From Callorhinus ursinus (taxonomy: Eukaryota; Chordata; Mammalia; Carnivora; Otariidae): a DNA stretch of 64,000 bases. The translations under genes were made by a program, and so were the position numbers. Positions within the stretch are counted from its first letter, which is position 1, and every line of letters begins with the position of its first letter. The notes beneath the pieces were generated by a model. The model saw only the letters and a program-made list of their open reading frames with translations, searched no databases and was not told the DNA's origin. The stretch is taken from contig NW_020313157.1 in assembly GCF_003265705.1 (NCBI RefSeq), forward strand, positions 886,429 to 950,428. The letters run 5' to 3'. Below are positions 24,541-35,840 of the stretch, piece by piece.

Positions 24541-25175
24541 ATGTCCCTTTTGATTCAGTGTTAGTAGGCTGGGCAAATCTCATCCATTACTCCTTTATGT
24601 TGAGTTTTTACTGATTGTGAAAGAAAACACAGGGACATACAAGATACTTGATTCATTTGGATTCCCCCAAAAACAATAAGCCAAGAATGTGAGAGCAAGT
24701 TGTTTATGTGGGAACACAAGGAACCCAGTAGGGGAAGAAAGAAGGTATACAGAAAAGAAAAGACGTCCTTTAATAAAGGGCCCACAAGGCAACAACAGTG
24801 GGTTGATCCTGTGGGGAAACCAGTAAAACAACAAGGCTCAGCATCATCCCATACAGGAGGCAAGGGAGCGGGGGTATTTATACACCAACTCACAAGAGTC
24901 ATTAGCTGAGGGCTGCTCCCTGGGGTACTAAATCCCCCACAGTTCTGGTCCCCTATGGTCACAAGCCAAGCAACTTCCCATAATCCTGGTAAATGCCCTC
25001 AGTCAGAGAGACACTCATACTGGCAGCTCGAGGTCTGCAGAAACTCAGAGAAATGACAAACCCAGAGGATGGGTAGCAGGGGGGCAGCATTCTACAACAA
25101 TGGGATTTTGGGTCACTGATCCTCTGTTCCTAAAGTGTAGCCATGCATTGGACATCAACAGTCCATAATGATTCG
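24541..25175. other. Spacer between inverted repeat arms, possibly an LTR relic
   Basis: Contains 'ttggattcccccaaaaacaa', 'agagcaagttgtttatgtgg' and 'gtatttatacaccaactcac', which remind me of ERVL-type LTRs. The family is not confirmed. No open frame of interest (the longest, 133 codons on the minus strand, has no recognisable domain). Confidence 0.35.
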
Positions 25176-25338
25176 TTTTCAAAGGATCCAAGAAAATTTC
25201 AGAGAACCCAGTTGTGAGCAGTCAAGCTAGGAAACTAGAAGTCTACCCCTTTGTTCTCCTTTTCTCTCTCTTTCATCTTCCCTTTGCTTCTATTTCTTCT
25301 GCATGGCCTCTGCTCTCTTCACTGTGCACATACTGATC
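25176..25338 (-). repeat. Inverted repeat, right arm (163 bp)
   Basis: Reverse complement of the left arm at 24377-24540. The spacer between the arms is 635 bp. Confidence 0.92.
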
Positions 25339-25689
25339 AAATGGCTGGTCAGTATCTGTCCACACCTGTGGCAATATTTCCAGATCTTCTTAGTTACACT
25401 GGACTCTACTTCCTGATCTATCCCATCATTTCACATTAGAGTCAGGAATTTCCTCTAGGATCTGGTATTTGTTTCTTCCCTGCAAACTTGCCTCCTTTAG
25501 CAGCTCTAACATTCTCAGCAGCCTTACCGTATCATTCTCTAATTCAGGCTTCCCAAGGGAGGGATATAATCAGTTTTTTAAAGACAAAGGGTATTCCCGT
25601 AATAGGAATTCAGAATCTGGTTTCTGATCTGGGTTGCAAGATATAAACTCTCCTGGATCTATAAAATAAAAGATTCCAACTAAGGTTCA

Positions 25690-25865
25690 TGGTTCTTAAA
25701 TACTGGCTTATGGATCATAATGGGGTTCACGGGGAGCCTATAATGACAGAAATACCCAGACCCCATGCCTGGGAATTCTGATTCAGGAAGACAGGCTGAG
25801 GTCTGGGCATCTTGAGTAGTCTACTTGTGGTTCTGCTCCTCAGCCAGGCACAAGAAACTCCTAAT
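25690..25865. mobile_element. Possible MER5-like relic
   Basis: 'gcctgggaattctgattcag' and nearby 'ctgaggtctgggcatcttga' resemble a MER5-type element. Diverged, tentative. Confidence 0.4.
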
Positions 25866-26987
25866 AAATGGCATCTAAGGTATCTTTCATCTCTATGACT
25901 CTGCAGTCCACTTAAAAGTCAGTTTGGTCTTACTGTCTCTAATGATGACTCTGAAAACGATTTGGGTCTACAGGAGAGTGGCATTTCATGTAAACATCCT
26001 CACTGAATGATTAGTGAAGATTTGCCACAAAATGACCAGTGTCCTTATTAACCAATGACATCACTATCATCCTCAAATCTAACCCACTTTTCAGAGCTAT
26101 ATATACATGGATCCCACATATTTACTGCTTACTATATATGTTTCATGTTCTACAATTAACACAAGTGAAATCAAATGGATTCTCATCATCTATATGATGA
26201 GATGAATCCCCCTATCCGTAGAGTTGTGCGCAATGGCAAACAATTCTGCCATCTCCCCATATAAACCCTTTATGTTTTTTCATGCTTTGTTCCCATGCCT
26301 GAAAAGAGGAAAAGACTTATAATTATTTTGGGCTTCTTTCAGGGAAGCAAATACTTAAATCAAAGCAAGCAGGGATTGCAGAGGTGGAGAAATGTGTTTT
26401 TAACATACAGCCCGGGCATTTCTAAAGAGCATCAAGATTATCCCCATGGTTATTTCCAAACCCTCCAAATTGTTTCCTGGAGGAAAATGCTCAAGAAGTC
26501 AAAGCACCTGTCAACACATTAAGACCTCAAGTTTTGATAAGCCATTCTCTCTTCTTAAAGTGAGACACTCTGTGCAAGTTTTAGGAAGACCCCGTCAGGA
26601 GCCATTTTCTGTTCTAAACAGGTTTCTCCCAAACCTCATTTGTCTTATGAGTACTTCAGCACCTACCATTAAAAGTATTAACTGCTTCACAGAACAAGAA
26701 ACAAACCTGATTTGATGTTAGGTTAACACAGAAGATGACTTTATAATCTAATTTGCACTAGGTAGAATTGTGTTTTCACATCAAAATTACCTTCCAACAA
26801 ACAAATACTATGTTCTACAGGTCTTAACTAGAGCAGAGGGAAGCAAGCTCTACAGACAGCTAGGAATTCTTCAGAAACATTTTCTGCTCTAGGTTTTGCT
26901 CATATTTCTAGAGGCAGAAGTATTAGCTTGTCCAGGCAGCTATATATAGACACTGTCTCGGGTTCTGTGGGTCTAAATTTGCATTTT
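25866..26987. other. Unassigned, apparently unique sequence
   Basis: No gene or clear repeat; frames under 90 codons. Confidence 0.5.
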
Positions 26988-27002
26988 AAAATTCTCTGTT
27001 GG

Positions 27003-27212
27003 GGGGCACCTAGGTGGCTCCGTTGGTTGGGTGACTGCTTTTGGCTCAAGTCATGATCCTGGAGTCCCCAGATCGAGTCCCACATCAGGCTCCCTGCTCA
27101 GTGGGGAGTCTGCTTCTCCCTCTGACCCTCCTCCTTCTCATGCTCTCTGTGTCTCATTCTCTCTCTCTCAAATAAATAAATAAAATCTTTAAAAAAATTA
27201 AAATAAAGAAAT
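27003..27212 (+). mobile_element. Can-SINE (tRNA-derived), sense
   Basis: Full-length: 'ggggcacctaggtggctccg' head, CT-rich body with 'ctctgaccctcctccttctc', tail of AAATA units extended by A-rich sequence. Near-perfect 15-bp target-site duplication at 26988-27002 and 27213-27227 (one base differs). Confidence 0.96.
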
Positions 27213-27364
27213 AAAATTTTCTGTTGGCTTCATTTGAAGGCTCCTGGAGACTACCTTGCTCATCTTGTTAGCCATCAGAATGCCTGTAGAACTCTAGAAC
27301 ATGGCAGGTGCTTGATAAACAATTTTTGAAGAAATGAGTGAGTGAATTAGATTCACCATGGGTG

Positions 27365-27475
27365 TCACACCACACCGTACAATAAAATCAATTGGGGAAT
27401 TTTTAGAAACCCTGATGCTAAGACCCCAATCCTTGGCTAATTAAATCAGAATCTCTGGGGCTTGGTGACCCCTAA
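27365..27475 (+). mobile_element. hAT-Charlie relic (MER5A-like)
   Basis: 'aatcaattggggaatttttag', 'aaccctgatgctaagacccc' and 'attaaatcagaatctctggggctt' match MER5A-type sequence. It ends against an 18-bp palindrome at 27471-27488. Orientation is uncertain because MER5A is nearly palindromic. Confidence 0.65.
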
Positions 27476-27533
27476 TATATATATTAGGCAAAGAGTTACA
27501 CATTATATTATATTATATATATATATGATATAT
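27471..27533. repeat. AT-rich palindrome and (TA)n
   Basis: Perfect 18-bp palindrome 'cctaatatatatattagg' at 27471-27488, followed by a (TATAT)n run to about 27533. Confidence 0.9.
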
Positions 27534-27782
27534 TGGTTGCATATTTTAGGCAATTCTATTGTGTAATGATTGCTAAGAAAAAAGAACAGAATAATCATAT
27601 AAACTAAGCTCCTTAGTGTTAGTGCAGTATTTCGATTTTAACAGAGGCTACTCATATATGAGGGCATTGGGGATATCTGAAAAACAGGATCAAATAAGTT
27701 ATTTAAACTTACCCCCATATGATTTGTTGATTGTGTTAAATGCAATGAATACTGTTAAGTGGCCCTCCTTTGACTAAGAGTA

Positions 27783-27855
27783 TGTGTGTGTGTGCGTACT
27801 TACACACACACACGTACATAGATATAAACGCACACACACATACATACATATATCA
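27783..27855. repeat. Compound (GT)n/(CA)n/(CATA)n repeat
   Basis: A GT run at 27784-27796 is followed by CA runs at about 27803-27812 and 27831-27840 and by CATA units. The GT and CA parts can pair as a short hairpin. Confidence 0.88.
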
Positions 27856-27859
27856 CATT

Positions 27860-28612
27860 AACTAAAAATTTGTCAGTCCTTCTCCTCTATTTTGAATGGT
27901 ACATGAATTAGATTAACTATCCCGATTATGCAGAGAAATTTAGCTTAATGACCTACAATTACTTTAATGGCTTTGAAATTCAGAAGGTAAGGAGACACTG
28001 TGTTTCTTCCATTGAGCATTAAATATAAAATGCCTCTGATTGACTGTCATGAAAACCCAATTTTATTGCTATTTGAATTATTCAGAATCAATATCCAACA
28101 TTAGCCAGCATGGGGAAGCTCAAATATAAGGCAGTGTCTGAGAGCAGCATTTCCCTATATTGAGTAATTGTGCTTTGTGTGGGGAATAATGAGCTGTTTG
28201 CTGCATGTCACCACTTCAGATGCATTGAGAATTAACAACTTTATCTTCCCTTTATATTATGTAATAAAAGGGATTACTTCATAGAAATGAACAATTCTCA
28301 AGGTTATGAAACATTCAAAATACAGTTGGGCTCAAGGAATCTTGGCTCCTCTGCAAGGAGTGAGAAAAAACAAGACGCTGGATTTTAACTGTTTACACAA
28401 GAGAGAAATTTGCTCAAGTTATGTTTTTAGTTATTTGATGAGTAAACTGCAAACCTTGTATTTCCCCAAGTTGAATATTGCTTAGAGTCATATACACTAC
28501 ACCAGAGCCGTCTTGCAGGAGCTTCACTTTAGATGATACAGTAACTGTAGGAATTGGTACTGCTTGAAGAAATTTGCCAAACACATAATGAAAGGGAATG
28601 AGAACAACAGTA
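27860..28612. other. Unassigned, unique AT-rich sequence
   Basis: Repeat-free and somewhat enhancer-like at 28180-28320, but no firm motif cluster. Confidence 0.45.
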
Positions 28613-28613
28613 A

Positions 28614-28660
<47 letters not shown>
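28613..28660. repeat. (AAT)n microsatellite, about 16 units
   Basis: Pure ATA trinucleotide run of 48 bp. Likely polymorphic. Confidence 0.98.
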
Positions 28661-28661
<1 letters not shown>

Positions 28662-28684
28662 CAACAGGATGTTAGACATTTGTT

Positions 28685-28885
28685 TTGTGTTTACTACACA
28701 GCTGGTCCTATGCTAAGAACCTGACTGCTTTACCTCATATAAGTCTCAAAAGAAATCGATGAAGGCGGATGTATTGTGATCTCCCCATTTTACAGATAAA
28801 GAAGCTAAAGGGATCTAAAAGAATTTCCTTTCCCCCATCTCTAAGTGCCTAAGTAGTGCAGCTGAGATTCCAAAATAGACTGTAG
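28685..28885 (-). mobile_element. MIR, antisense
   Basis: 'gtcctatgctaagaacctg', 'ctccccattttacagataaag' and 'gcagctgagattccaaaat' match the antisense MIR. Confidence 0.75.
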
Positions 28886-29507
28886 GCTTCCAGAATGGAA
28901 TCTACACTACAAGAATGGCCTCTAATGTGGCCCTAGGAGGAAGAAGAGCGAAACAAAGTAAAATACAATGGAACACTGTCGACTGAATGCCTGTCAGAGC
29001 AAAAATGGGACGGATGCTTCTGAAATCAACAAGGTACTTCATGCAGGTGCTCCCACATGGCAGCCTATTTGATAAGTGTGCCTGGGGCGTGTCTACCTGG
29101 ACACACTCCTTATTCCTCCCCCGAGCAGATAGAACACCCCAACCCGAATTCATACTGAAACTCGGCATTGCTGCGGAATTCTACTCAAACAGATCCCCCA
29201 AGAGCTATTTATACTGTTTCCTTTCCCCTCATTAAAGTCCTGGCTCAGGCTAATAAATCAGTGTACAATTTGTGTATAATCTAATTTTTGCCTTGTGCTT
29301 CATCTGGTGTAGGTGGAAGCAGGGGAAAAATGAAAAAAGGCAACAACTGTAAAATGAAGACTAATGAGAACTTGGATCTTTAAGAAAATATCCTTTAGAA
29401 ATGCCCAGAAATGTCCAATCTGCACTTTGGAGTTGTCGGAACTGCAGGAAAAAATGAGTCTGACCTCTTCCTTCTGTGGAATTGTGACTTGTGATCTGCC
29501 CTCACAA

Positions 29508-29575
29508 ATGTGTGTGTGTGTGTGTGTGTATGTGCGCGTGCCCTCATATATATATATGTGTGTGTGTATGTATGT
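29508..29575. repeat. (GT)n/(TA)n compound repeat
   Basis: GT runs at 29510-29528 and 29559-29567 separated by 'gcgcgtgccctcatatatatata'. It gives rise to chance low-complexity frames on both strands. Confidence 0.92.
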
Positions 29576-30489
29576 TTTTATAATGAATAATAATTTTTTA
29601 AAAAAATAAAAAATATATATCCATATATCCAAATACTTTAAAGTGATGATGAATTTTCACTGTGTGCAGTTATTTCTCTGGGTGGTACACAGGCTGTGCC
29701 ATTAGGAGGTGTTAACTATGTCCTGGGAGTGTCCTCTATTTCTCTTCCCAGACATTTATAGCACAGCCAATAATAATTCCCAAACCACCCCCAAATCATC
29801 CCACAGAGAAAACTTGGTGTTCCTTAAAACTAGCCAGATATATTAGGTACCCGGGTAGGGAACATAGCAATTACATAAGTTAATGGTATTCAAATGTGTA
29901 AGTTGAAGGAAGAAGCAACCACAGAGAAAGAAAAGGAATGTGGGTCTGCATTGCTGAAGGGTCCAATCCACAGATGCATCGTTAACCTTGGTCTCTGGGC
30001 ACGCACACGTGTTTGAAATCACAGCATTTGCTGAAGCAGTGGAATATTACAAGGAAAGTGGCTGTTTATTTTAAAGGCATCATACTCTCCTCTCATTTTT
30101 CACAAGGACCTGAACACACCAAAGCACTATACTTTGATTTCACTTTATCTGCTGCCATTCTAAGTTCCCACCTACTTATGAGTGGGAAGAGCAAGACAGG
30201 ACCTAAGACAAGTCATGATTTCATCACATTTACAAAGTGGGAAAAAAAAAAGATACTTTTTTGCAAGTGCAAAATTTGTTTTTGTCCATTTACGGGAAGT
30301 AATTGGAAAGGACACGAATTAAGACCCAAAGGAAGAAAACAGAAACTACAGAAACCAGAACTGTAGTGAAGCCCCCAAAATTTCCCTCCTGGTGGGGGAA
30401 AATGTGGTAAAGCTCTAGAGAACTGTTCCCAGTGAGATCTTGCTATGCATAAAACATGGGATTCATTTTTAATAACAGTAAAAAAGGAA

Positions 30490-30510
30490 ATTTACTGCCC
30501 CCTCCTGGTT
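30490..30510 (-). promoter_or_regulatory. Weak CTCF-like motif
   Basis: 'actgccccctcctggttc' resembles the reverse of the CTCF core (TGCCCCCTnnTGG). One motif alone is weak evidence. Confidence 0.25.
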
Positions 30511-31374
30511 CTGTAAAACAAAGTTCTATTATATTTAACACTGAATAACATAATTATGTAGGAGTCAACACTGAACAAATCTTAGTTCCTCTCTCTTAGC
30601 TGAGAGAGCAAGGTTGATTTGCAATTCTGCAAGGATAATGAAAGGGCCAGTGTTATTATTTAATATAAAAAATAGATTTCCTGGTTTCTCTCAAGTGTTT
30701 ATCATTGGATACAGGGAACAATATCAAACTGAATTACCAAGCATCATCTCTGATAAATCAAATGAACACCGCTAGAAAATGACAAACTGTGTGTACAACC
30801 CAATGCTTGAAGAGAACACATAGCCCCATAAAATAGCTTAAAATGAGAGAATTTTCAACATTTTTGGTTCGTTTACATAAGAAAGGGAGAGAAATATACA
30901 CTGGATGTGGAGTTTCAGAACTGATGACTAACCTAATCTAAGCTCTTACATGTTGAGTTTGAAGTAAATACCACTTCTCCCAGACTATTAAGTGGACATC
31001 CTTCATGCCTTCAGCCAAGGGCCAGTGAGGGATCTTTCTGGCTCTGCATTTTCTCTTTCAGTTATAACTCGGTGAGTGCTCTCTGCTTGGCCAGGGAGTG
31101 AGGCTTGGAAACAAGGGTGAGAACCTAGTGCAGGACACTCAGGTCCATAAAGCTAAGACCTTAAGGATATGGTCGGAAAGATCAGGGTCAAGGTGAGACT
31201 CCTCACCAGGTACTAAAAGGATGTCTCCTCAGTTGCAAAAGAATAGCTTCATTTGGGACAGAAGCATATTTCTATATTTCATTCTTTGTTCTGAAAATAA
31301 AAACTTTTCCTTATAAATACTAATATATCACATAATGAAATAAAAATAAAGACCACAATACAAAATAATAATCA

Positions 31375-31640
31375 AGACATCCCCCACTGAACATCCACTT
31401 CCCCAGAGGAATCCAATTAGTTTTGTGTTTAGAACCTTTCCAGAAATGCTATGTACTTGCAAATAACAATCTGTAATTGTATTTTCCTACTCAAATAGAA
31501 GCCTGCTGTATATAACATTTTCCCCTTTGTATTTTCATCCATAATATATCTTTGAGATCACTCCACAGTAGTACCTCTAAATCTTTATCTTTTTTGTCCA
31601 CAGTTGCATGGTACTCCATTTTATGACCATATATTTTCAA
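31375..31640 (-). mobile_element. Old L1 3' UTR remnant, antisense
   Basis: 'atctttgagatcactccaca' and 'cagttgcatggtactccatt' match the antisense of an L1 3' UTR. Its right end runs into a MIR at about 31640. Confidence 0.65.
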
Positions 31641-31793
31641 GTAATCCTCACAACCACTTTGTATAGTAGGCACCTACATTACATCACTGTCCAGGTTCAG
31701 GATATGAGGAAACCGCTTGCCCAAAGTCACACAGTACTTAGTGGGGGAGCAGGGACTTAAGCCCCTATGCCCACATTTTTATCCATCTACTGC
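31640..31793 (-). mobile_element. MIR, antisense
   Basis: 'aagtaatcctcacaacca', 'cccaaagtcacacagtactta' and 'gagcagggacttaagcccc' are antisense MIR landmarks. It directly abuts an L1 remnant and a MaLR LTR. Confidence 0.75.
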
Positions 31794-32121
31794 CTTAGTC
31801 TGTTTGGGCTGCTATTAAAAAAAAAAAAAAAGTACCAAAAAAAAAAAAAAGCCATAAGTTGAGTAGCTTACAAACAACAAACATTTATTCATCATAGTTC
31901 TGAGGACTGGGAAGTCCAAGATCAAGGCACCAGCAGATCCAGTGTCTTTGTACCTCACATGGCTCAGGGGTCTTTCTAAAAAGGGCATTCATCTAATTCA
32001 TGAGGATTCCACCTTCATGAGCTAATCAGCTCCTAGAGGCCCCTTCTCCTAACACTGCCACACTGAGGGTTAGGTTTCAATACATGAATTTTGGGGGGAC
32101 ACAAACATTTGTACCACAGCA
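31794..32121 (-). mobile_element. ERVL-MaLR type LTR (MLT1/MST-like), antisense
   Basis: 'cttagtctgtttgggctgct', 'gaggactgggaagtccaaga', 'aattcatgaggattccacc' and 'catgaattttggggggacac' are the reverse complement of the same LTR class as at 18.9 kb. Two A-runs (A15 and A14, 31816-31850) have grown where the consensus has short A-tracts. Confidence 0.82.
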
Positions 32122-32934
32122 TCCACTGTATGATACTGCCCTTCTTAAACATTAGCTACTACTATTATTGTAAGTTTTATATTAGCATTAAAAACCAAGA
32201 CAGATGGGTTGTGAAAATATGGGTGTCAACCTCACCGCTCAGAGGATATTGCCTTTCCTTTCCCAAAGCTTTGGCATCTCTCAGATCCTTTCTACTTCAC
32301 TCTGATGGGACCTACTTAGGGGTGACTAATCAAGTGTCAAGCCCCAGAACTTGCAGCACTCCTGAATTTTCTAGAAGCATAAGGTCCCCTAGTCCCCAAC
32401 CACAAGTATGCACTGTAGCCCACGGGTGGTCAGACCAGACACAGATGTCAGTGTGCCATTTGGATTTCTTACTGATGAATATTACAGCCAACGTACCCAT
32501 CTGGCCGCTGAGATAAATAATGTAAGAATGAAGATATGCCTACATAATTCATGTACTACTGATGAACGGGGCCCTTCATTTAGATTGCTCCTACAAATCA
32601 TTTAATTATGAGCCACACAACGAAGAGAGAAACAGCATTTTAGCTATGTTTAAATGGGTTTGGTTTGGATACTTTCAAGTGCACAAGACAGAAGAAACTC
32701 AGGGCCCTCTCAATTATTCTAAAGAAATCTGTGGATTCTCATAAACATCAGACAAACATTATACTGAATACATGGGACTATTTTTCCTGAGCAAAATGCC
32801 GTTTGTTTATCTGTATGGTAAAGATTCTATCAATGGCCTCTAAGTCCCTTTCATTAGGAAGCTGTAGATGGACGGGAATGGTGTTGCCAACTATTGTACA
32901 AATGACATACTTCCTGAGGAGACAGCCCAGGTGA
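32122..32934. other. Unassigned, apparently unique sequence
   Basis: A 141-codon plus frame runs from 32091 to 32516, starting inside the MaLR LTR end; low complexity of evidence, likely chance. Confidence 0.45.
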
Positions 32935-33690
32935 CATGAAACTGAGCACCTCACACTCACTAGCGGAGTTATTATAAAAATAAAAACAAAGAGACAAACA
33001 GAAACAGCCCCAGAAAATATCAAGTATGGACAAGGGTGTGGAGAAATTAGAAACTTTGTGTGCTATCGGTGGGGATGTTAAAGGGTGCAGCTCCTGTGGA
33101 AAACATTGTGGCAGTTCCCTAAAAAATTAAAAATAGAATTAGCATATGATCCAGCATCTCCAGTTTTGGGTTATATACCCACAAAAACTGAAAGCAAGGT
33201 CTTGAAAAGATATTTGTACACCCATGCTCCGAGTAGCATTATTCACAACTGACAAAAAGTGGAGGCAATCTGGATATCCACCAACAGATGGAAGAACGGG
33301 TAAAATGTGGTATATACATACAATGGAATATTATTCAGTCTTAAAAAGAAAGGAAAACATGACACATGTTACATCATGAATGAACTGAGGATATTATGCT
33401 AAGTGAAATAAGCCAGTTGCAAAGACACAAAAACTGTATGATTCCATTTACGTAAGGTTAGCTAGAGTAGTCACACTCATGGAGACTAAAGGTGGGATGG
33501 TGGCTGCCAGCGGTTGGGGTGAAGGAATTGGGAGTTAGTTTGTAATGAGTATAAATTTTCAATTCTGCAAAATGAAAAAGTTCTGGAGATTGGTTATACA
33601 ACAATGTGAATGTATTTACCACTATTTAACTTTATGCTCTAAAATGGATAAAATGGTAAACTTTATGTCTATTTTACCTCAGTTTATCTG
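32935..33690 (+). mobile_element. L1M 3' end, sense
   Basis: From 'cacctcacactcactagcgg' through 'acaagggtgtggagaaatta', 'acaatggaatattattcag', 'gctaagtgaaataagccag' and 'agaatggtgg'-like sequence to 'attttacctcagttta'. This is the usual order at the end of ORF2 and in the 3' UTR of mammalian L1M. About 15-20% diverged by eye; no intact frame. Confidence 0.88.
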
Positions 33691-33744
33691 TATCAGTATC
33701 GAACATGATGGGGAGACTGAGCAGCCAGCTGAGGAAGCATCATG

Positions 33745-33880
33745 TTATCTATCATGCACTGACTCTGCCTGACACTGAGCTAAGATATCTACATCCATGA
33801 CCTCATTTAACCCCCGTGATACTTACGCTAAATAGGCATTAATAGGCATTGCCCCATCATTTATTGGATCCATCTGTGGT
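33745..33880 (-). mobile_element. MIR, antisense, partial
   Basis: 'gcctgacactgagctaagat' and 'gacctcatttaacccccgtg' match the antisense MIR 3' part. A 10-bp tandem copy ('aataggcatt' twice) sits at about 33831-33850. Confidence 0.65.
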
Positions 33881-34079
33881 ATAGAAACCAGCTAATGTCA
33901 TGGTGGCATCCTGTCACAGTGAAGTGGACAGACTATGGAAAGAGAACTAGTGAACCACGGTTTTGCTACCCATGAGCGGAATGGACTTCAAAGACATCCT
34001 TCATCGTTTCAGGAGTGCCTACGTCATCAGCCTATATGAAGAGCAAATACGGTAGCACACTCATGAGTGAAATCCAAGC

Positions 34080-34645
34080 TTCCTAACATCTGTATGGGTC
34101 CCAGCATGTCTTGACTACTGCCTGTTCCTAACTCCATCCCACATATCTCTCCTTCTCACTCAGTATATACCAGCAGGATTGGTTTCACCTCTGGTTCTTC
34201 TCCATGCCAAGCTCTTTCCAGCCTCAGGGACTTTGCCTTTGCTATTCTCCCAGCCTGGAACAACACCCTTTCTTGAATTATCTTTGGCTGGCTCCTTCTC
34301 TACCTGTAGGTCTCCATTCAAATGTTGACCTCCTCAGAGAGGGCTTCACCTTTAACCATCCATTCTAAAGACGAGCTTCTCCTACCACCACCAACTATCA
34401 CTGCCACCAATTACTGTTTATCACATCACCCTACAGATTCCTTTATATCACTTATCAAAACCTGTAATTATCTTGTTCATGTATCAGCTTCTTTATCATC
34501 TATCTCTCCCACTAAAATATACACTTTACAAGAACAAGGATAGGCCAGTACCATTCAGCACTCCATCCTCTGGGCTTAGAATAGGGCTGGGGTACCTGAC
34601 ACATGGAAAGGACCCATAAATAAATATTAGCTACTGTGAAATTTT
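34080..34645 (+). mobile_element. LINE-2 (L2) 3' part, sense
   Basis: Follows the L2 3' layout: 'ccaagctctttccagcctcagggactttgcc', 'gctattctcccagcctggaa', 'ctccattcaaatgttgacctcctcagagaggg', 'ctcccactaaaatatacactttacaagaacaagg' and 'acctgacacatggaaagg...cataaataaatatt'. It is among the best-preserved ancient repeats in the window. Confidence 0.85.
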
Positions 34646-35471
34646 GTATGGTGACTTTGAACTAATAAGACAGTGGAAATAAAGGACCAAGACCTCTTGG
34701 CAAGAAACTCAGTATTCAGCTTCTCTGCAGAAATATCCCCACCAGCTGGGTGAGAACTAGTCACTGGCTTTCAAAGAAGACAAAGACCTCATGCCTTCAA
34801 CTCTAGGACCCCTCTGGGCAGAAGCCATTCTCTCTCTGGGTAAATCAAAGGACTATGTGAAGAACTCCTCTTTCCTTTGAGTACATGTACAGACTCATAG
34901 CCTCCAAAACACATGCTAATGACACATCCCTGGACAAGCAGCACCATCAATAACCAAACCACATGACCGGGGCTCTCAACTGGTTTATCACTTGTCAGTT
35001 CCAAAGACACTTGCTGAGCTGACAGAGAGAGTCGATCCAGGATGTGACATATAAAAATTGCTATATTTCTAGGTAAAAAATGACTTAGGTGTCTCAGGCT
35101 CACAGGCTATCTTAATTCATCTGGTTGACTATGCAAGATTTTCGATTGTTAAATCTCTGCCTCTGAACATCTAAGTTTGGGCATTTTTGAACTTGACATA
35201 ATGAATGCCAAAGTGTGTCATGCAGATACACCACCCTGCTCTCAAATTTCTCATGCTCTAGTAGAGTAGACTCTATTAGACAGTGCACAACTGAGTACCA
35301 TATTTTGAACTACCTTATATACAAATCTGGGGTGGGGGTGATTTATCACAAAAATGAAAACTTCAGGGCTTCAGGGTCCATTAGATACAAGTGCTGACAT
35401 TCAAATTATTTCAGAAAAAAAAATATTTTTAACATTTTGTTTTGTGTTCAGACCGGATTTTCCCATTCATT
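34646..35471. other. Unassigned, apparently unique sequence
   Basis: No gene, RNA or repeat recognised. Confidence 0.5.
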
Positions 35472-35840
35472 GTCCATTCAGGTTGCTATAACGGAATACT
35501 GAAGAATGGGTGGCTTAAAGAATAAACATTTACTTCTAACAGTTCTGAAGGCTAGGAAGTTCAAGACCAGGGCACCAAGAGAACTGATGTAAGGCAGGAG
35601 CCCACCTCCTGGTTCGCATATGGCCATCTTCTTGTCGTATCCTTACATGATAGAAAGCAGAGAGAGAGCACACACATATGTGCAGACTCTCGTTTCTTCT
35701 TATAAAGGCACCAAATCCCATTTGTGAGGACTCCACCCTCATGACTGAATCATCTCCCAATAGCCCCACGATCACATTCGGGGTTAGGATTTCAACATAT
35801 GAATTTTGGGGAGGGCATAAATGTTCAGTCTACAACAGCC
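35472..35840 (-). mobile_element. ERVL-MaLR type LTR (MLT1/MST-like), antisense
   Basis: 'caggttgctataacggaata', 'agttctgaaggctaggaagt', 'ctcatgactgaatcatctccc' and 'caacatatgaattttgggga' match an antisense MaLR LTR. The middle part ('tggccatcttcttgtcgtat') is also typical. A solo LTR. Confidence 0.82.

Larger units (their letters stand above)
28886..31374. other. Unassigned, mostly unique sequence
   Basis: Apart from the GT/TA repeat at 29.5 kb and the weak CTCF-like site at 30.5 kb I see nothing. The 117-codon plus frame (30013-30366) has no recognisable domain. Confidence 0.5.

Noticed and set aside
24561..24962. 133-codon minus frame in the inverted-repeat spacer
   Set aside because: No recognisable domain; composition looks like a chance frame, perhaps LTR derived.
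24377..25338. DNA transposon with 164-bp terminal inverted repeats
   Set aside because: No target-site duplication seen at the outer ends and no transposase remnant; kept as an unexplained inverted repeat instead.
29300..29632. 110-codon minus frame with Thr-His repeats
   Set aside because: Created by the GT/TA simple repeat at 29.5 kb.
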